A stretch of 64,000 nucleotides of DNA from Bradyrhizobium niftali (GTDB taxonomy: Bacteria; Pseudomonadota; Alphaproteobacteria; Rhizobiales; Xanthobacteraceae), in contig NZ_SPQT01000034.1 of assembly GCF_004571025.1 (NCBI RefSeq), positions 43,836-107,835 on the forward strand. The letters run 5' to 3'. Positions within the stretch are counted from its first letter, which is position 1, and each line of letters begins with the position of its first letter. A model generated the notes under the pieces. That model saw only the letters and a list, made by a program, of their open reading frames with translations. It was not told the origin of the DNA and did no database searches. The position numbers and the translations under genes are program-made. Below, one piece after another: positions 60,935 through 64,000 of this stretch.

Positions 60935-61675
60935 ATGATCAGGTTTTTCCCGCGCAACGACAGCAAACGGTGCGCCGCCATCGGTGCGGCCGCGCTGGCG
61001 GTCGGCGTCGCGCTGATGGCAACGGGTGCGGCCATCGCACAGAGCACGATGCAAGGCGTGCCGAACGCGATGCAGGGCTTCTCGCAGAACCGCGATCAGC
61101 CGATCCAGATCGAGGCCGCTTCACTCGAGATGCGCGACAAGAAGAAGGAGGCGACCTTCGCCGGCAATGTGAAAGTCATCCAGGGCGACACCACCATGAC
61201 CTCGAAGACGCTGGTGGTGTTCTACGAGTCGGGTGGCGGCGACAAGCCCGCCACGCCGCAGCCCGCGGCGAAGGGGGCCAAGGCGGCGCCGATGCAGTCG
61301 GCGACGCCGGGCCCGGGCGGCAGTTCCTCGATCAAGCGGCTGGAGGCGCGCGGCAATGTCGTGGTCACCCAGAAGGATCAGGTGGTGACCGGCGACACCG
61401 CCGTGTTCGACACCAAGACCAATCTCATCACCATGCTCGGCGGCACGGGCGGCCAGGTGGTCCTGACGCAATGCAAGAACGTGCTGCGCGGCGACCGTCT
61501 GATGGTCGACATGACGACGGGCGTGTCGCGCGTGGAATCCGACAATGGCAGGGTGCAGGCCCTGCTGCCGCAGGGCGGCGGTAGTGATTGTGGCCCGGGG
61601 GGGCAGGGCGCCAAGCCCGGCGCGGCGTCGCCCCTGCAATTGCCCGGCGCAACTAAACCGAAGCAAACTCAATAG
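60935..61675 (+). CDS. lptA: LPS transport periplasmic protein LptA
   Basis: LptA (about 246 aa) forms the periplasmic bridge that carries lipopolysaccharide to the outer membrane. A signal peptide ('AAIGAAALAVGVALMATGAAIAQ') precedes 'QNRDQPIQIEAASLEMRDKKKEATFAGNVKVIQGDTTMTSKTLVVFYES', the OstA-type repeat. A Pro/Ala-rich insertion splits the domain at about 110-130. I prefer the ATG at 60935; a GTG at 60926 overlaps the lptC stop by 4 bp. The 213 bp after it show no gene. Confidence 0.92.
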   Translation: MIRFFPRNDSKRCAAIGAAALAVGVALMATGAAIAQSTMQGVPNAMQGFSQNRDQPIQIEAASLEMRDKKKEATFAGNVKVIQGDTTMTSKTLVVFYESGGGDKPATPQPAAKGAKAAPMQSATPGPGGSSSIKRLEARGNVVVTQKDQVVTGDTAVFDTKTNLITMLGGTGGQVVLTQCKNVLRGDRLMVDMTTGVSRVESDNGRVQALLPQGGGSDCGPGGQGAKPGAASPLQLPGATKPKQTQ

Positions 61676-61888
61676 CTTGTGTCGGATGCTCCCGATCTGA
61701 GGTTGAAGCTTGCCCGGCGAGACTGTATCTAGCGCGCAGGGCTTTCGAAGCGGGGTCCGCCGCTTATCGGGCGTGTTTCACTGGGCATGAGACATCCCTT
61801 CACTCATGTTGCGCCGGCGAATCGTAACGCCGGTGCGGCAGATCGCGCGTAGACCGCGCATGAAACTGCGCGAGGCTAGAAGGCGGGG

Positions 61889-62911
61889 ATGGTCGATCTT
61901 TTCAGCATGTTCCGTCGGCGCCCCGCCAAGCGCGGCCGGCCAGGATTTGCACGTGGGGACATCACCGCGCTCGGTGACAGCGTCGGCGGGCTGGTGCCCA
62001 GCCCGGTGCGGGATGCGCCGCCGATCGCCCGGGACCAGCCGATGCATGCGCCCGACCAGTTCCAAGGCGATTATCAAGCCGACTTCCCGGCCGACTATCA
62101 AGCCGAGCCGCCGCGGGCCCAGGCGGTTCACCCCGTCAGGGCCGCCGGCAGGCCGAACGGCGCCGGCGGGCCGCAGCTTCTGAAGCGGCCGGGCTTCCTG
62201 GCTGTGCATAGCGTGGAAAAGGCCTTCGGCAGCCGCCAGGTGGTGCGCGGCGTCAGCATTTATGTGCGCCGGGGCGAGGCGGTCGGCCTGCTCGGCCCGA
62301 ACGGCGCCGGCAAGACCACCGTGTTCTACATGATCACCGGCCTGATCAAGGCCGATCGCGGCGCGATCGAGCTCGACGGCCACGACGTCACCAAGCTGCC
62401 GATGTATCAGCGCGCGCGGCTCGGCATCGGCTATCTGCCGCAGGAAGCCTCGATCTTCCGCGGCCTCACCGTCGAGCAGAACATCCGCGCCGTGCTCGAA
62501 GTGGTCGAGCCCTCGCGCAAGAAGCGCGAGCAGCAGCTCGACTCGCTGCTCGACGAATTCAACATCACGCGGCTGCGCAAATCGCCGTCGATCGCGCTGT
62601 CCGGCGGCGAGCGGCGCCGCGTCGAGATCGCGCGCGCGCTGGCGACGCGTCCGAACTACATGCTGCTCGACGAGCCCTTCGCCGGCATCGATCCGATCGC
62701 GGTCGGCGACATTCAGGATCTCGTCCGCCATCTCACCAATCGCGGCATCGGCGTGCTCATCACCGACCACAATGTGCGCGAGACGCTCGGCCTCACCGAT
62801 CGTGCCTATATCGTCTATGCCGGGGAAATCTTGACCGAGGGCAGCCCGGATGAGATCGTCGCCGATCCGGACGTTCGCCGCCTTTACCTTGGCGAGGAAT
62901 TCCGCCTCTAG
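61889..62911 (+). CDS. lptB: LPS export ABC transporter ATPase LptB with N-terminal extension
   Basis: This LptB-type ATPase powers extraction of LPS from the inner membrane with LptFG. Walker A is 'GLLGPNGAGKTTVFYMITG', the signature 'ALSGGERRRVEIARAL', Walker B 'YMLLDEPFAGIDPIAV', and the H-loop 'VLITDHNVRETLGL'. The C-terminal core (about 240 aa) equals E. coli LptB, but about 100 residues precede it. They are Pro/Arg/Gln-rich and contain an imperfect repeat ('GDYQADFPADYQAEPP'). The ATG at 61889 is the visible start; a later start would remove the extension. Confidence 0.93.
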   Translation: MVDLFSMFRRRPAKRGRPGFARGDITALGDSVGGLVPSPVRDAPPIARDQPMHAPDQFQGDYQADFPADYQAEPPRAQAVHPVRAAGRPNGAGGPQLLKRPGFLAVHSVEKAFGSRQVVRGVSIYVRRGEAVGLLGPNGAGKTTVFYMITGLIKADRGAIELDGHDVTKLPMYQRARLGIGYLPQEASIFRGLTVEQNIRAVLEVVEPSRKKREQQLDSLLDEFNITRLRKSPSIALSGGERRRVEIARALATRPNYMLLDEPFAGIDPIAVGDIQDLVRHLTNRGIGVLITDHNVRETLGLTDRAYIVYAGEILTEGSPDEIVADPDVRRLYLGEEFRL

Positions 62912-63002
62912 CCCGTTTTTCGATTTCGTCAAGCCGTGTACATCGGGCTCGGACTAGGATAAGCAAAAATCGGACCAACTTTTTGGGATCGGTTCTTGCT
63001 TC

Positions 63003-64000
63003 ATGGCGCTCACGCAGAGATTAGAGTTCCGGCAATCGCAGTCGCTGGTCATGACGCCGCAGCTGATGCAGGCGATCAAGCTGCTGCAATTGTCCAATCT
63101 CGATCTCACGACCTTCGTGGAAGAGGAACTTGAGCGTAATCCGCTGCTGGAACGGGCCAATGACGAGGCCCCCGGCGGGGAAGCCCCGGCCGAGGCCGGC
63201 CAGTTCAGCGATTCCGACGGCGGCCACAACGACGAGCCCGGCGGCGGTCCGGGCGAGGCGTTCGAGCCGGGCCAGGAAGAATGGATGAGCAAGGATCTCG
63301 GCACCCGCGCCGAGATCGAGCAGACCCTGGACACGGGCCTGGACAACGTCTTCTCCGAGGAGCCGGCCGAGGCCGCGGCGCGCAACGCGCAGGACGCGGC
63401 GCCGACCACCTATACGGAATGGGGTGGCGGCGCCTCCGGCGACGAGGACTACAATCTCGAGGCGTTCGTCGCCGCCGAGGTCACGCTCGGCGATCATCTC
63501 GCCGAACAGCTCTCGGTCGCATTCACCGCACCCGCCCAGCGCATGATCGGCCAGTACCTGATCGATCTCGTCGACGAAGCCGGCTATCTGCCGGGCGATC
63601 TCGGCCAGGCTGCCGAGCGGCTTGGCGCCTCGCAAGCCGACGTCGAGGACGTCCTGGCCGTGCTGCAGAAATTCGATCCGCCCGGCGTCTGCGCGCGCAA
63701 TCTGAGCGAATGCCTGGCGATCCAGCTCCGCGAGCTCGACCGCTACGATCCCGCGATGCAGGCGCTGGTCGAGCATCTCGATCTTCTCGCCAAGCGCGAC
63801 ATCGCGGGCTTGCGCAAGGTTTGCGGCGTCGACGACGAGGACATCGCCGACATGATCGGCGAGATCCGCCGTCTCAACCCCAAGCCCGGCATGAAGTTCG
63901 GCTCGGCGCGTTTGCAGACCATGGTGCCGGATGTCTATGTCCGCCCGGGACCTGACGGCGGCTGGCATGTCGAGCTCAACAGCGACACCTTGCCGCGCGT
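63003..64000 (+). CDS. rpoN: RNA polymerase sigma-54 factor (3' end outside window)
   Basis: The first ~332 codons of RpoN are present; the frame is open to the end of the window. Region I is 'MALTQRLEFRQSQSLVMTPQLMQAIKLLQLSNLDLTTFVEEELERNPLLER', which contacts activators. An acidic, Gly-rich region II follows, then the core-binding region ('DHLAEQLSVAFTAPAQRMIGQYLIDLVDEAGYLPGDL') and 'RLNPKPGMKFGSARLQTMVPDVYVRPGPDGGWHVELN', near the start of the DNA-binding part. The lptB-rpoN order is the usual one in Proteobacteria. It controls nitrogen-related genes with enhancer-binding proteins. Confidence 0.97.
   Translation, partial: MALTQRLEFRQSQSLVMTPQLMQAIKLLQLSNLDLTTFVEEELERNPLLERANDEAPGGEAPAEAGQFSDSDGGHNDEPGGGPGEAFEPGQEEWMSKDLGTRAEIEQTLDTGLDNVFSEEPAEAAARNAQDAAPTTYTEWGGGASGDEDYNLEAFVAAEVTLGDHLAEQLSVAFTAPAQRMIGQYLIDLVDEAGYLPGDLGQAAERLGASQADVEDVLAVLQKFDPPGVCARNLSECLAIQLRELDRYDPAMQALVEHLDLLAKRDIAGLRKVCGVDDEDIADMIGEIRRLNPKPGMKFGSARLQTMVPDVYVRPGPDGGWHVELNSDTLPR

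Overview
The window reads as a chromosomal segment of a high-GC alphaproteobacterium of the Bradyrhizobium type. I infer this from protein-level recognition of the genes, from the neighbourhoods hrcA-grpE, dnaK-dnaJ-pmtA and lptC-lptA-lptB-rpoN, and from several families of intergenic palindromic repeats that are typical of rhizobial genomes. No database search was possible, so the genus is an inference.

Region 1 (1-41.3 kb) is core genome. It opens with the end of hrcA and grpE, then a nicotinamidase-like hydrolase and a secreted protein, then dnaK, dnaJ and a phospholipid methyltransferase (pmtA). Next come a flavin reductase, pyrF, a DUF1330 protein, dapB, gpmA, an Ada-like DNA repair protein, a DUF2244 protein and nth. 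A two-gene efflux pump (HlyD/EmrB type) follows. A LysR regulator stands divergent from a CaiB-type CoA-transferase and HMG-CoA lyase pair, which I read as catabolism of 3-hydroxy-3-methylglutarate or a similar acid. Then come nikR, and a divergent copA/csoR copper module with a visible operator. Further on are a papain-like YiiX protein, a Tat-exported amine oxidase and a TauE-type permease. The translation cluster runs infC, rpmI, rplT, pheS, an ASCH-domain gene and pheT; the ASCH gene overlaps pheS by 4 nt. Thioesterase, queG, a GST, uppP and an NDUFA9-like protein close the region.

Region 2 (41365-55433) is a 14.1-kb genomic island inserted in the 3' end of a tRNA-Leu(CAG) gene. It is bounded by a 17-bp direct repeat, the tRNA 3' end at 41365-41381 and its copy at 55417-55433. 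A tyrosine integrase lies next to the tRNA. The island is visibly AT-richer than its flanks and carries none of the host's intergenic repeats that I recognise.

The main cargo is a two-reverse-transcriptase operon, drt3a-drt3b, that fits the type 3 defence-associated RT system (DRT3, UG3+UG8). Immediately downstream of drt3b is a strongly foldable ~145-nt segment. A 16-bp interrupted closing stem encloses a hairpin, a GAAA-tetraloop hairpin and an exposed ACACAC tract, and I propose it as the DRT3 noncoding RNA.

Other island cargo is largely undescribed. It includes a three-helix membrane protein, an XRE regulator and a two-helix membrane protein with a C-terminal soluble domain. It also holds a stand-alone protein with degenerate family A DNA polymerase motifs, a zinc-motif protein with a translationally coupled partner, and a serine recombinase. 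A last group comprises a membrane-anchored dCTP-deaminase-like protein that lacks the catalytic glutamate, a helical protein and a DUF1643 protein.

Region 3 (55.4-64 kb) holds a GlxA/AraC-type regulator divergent from a NIPSNAP gene, a small unknown gene, an MFS transporter and RNase D. It ends with the LPS-export genes lptC, lptA and lptB and the 5' part of rpoN (sigma-54), which runs off the window.
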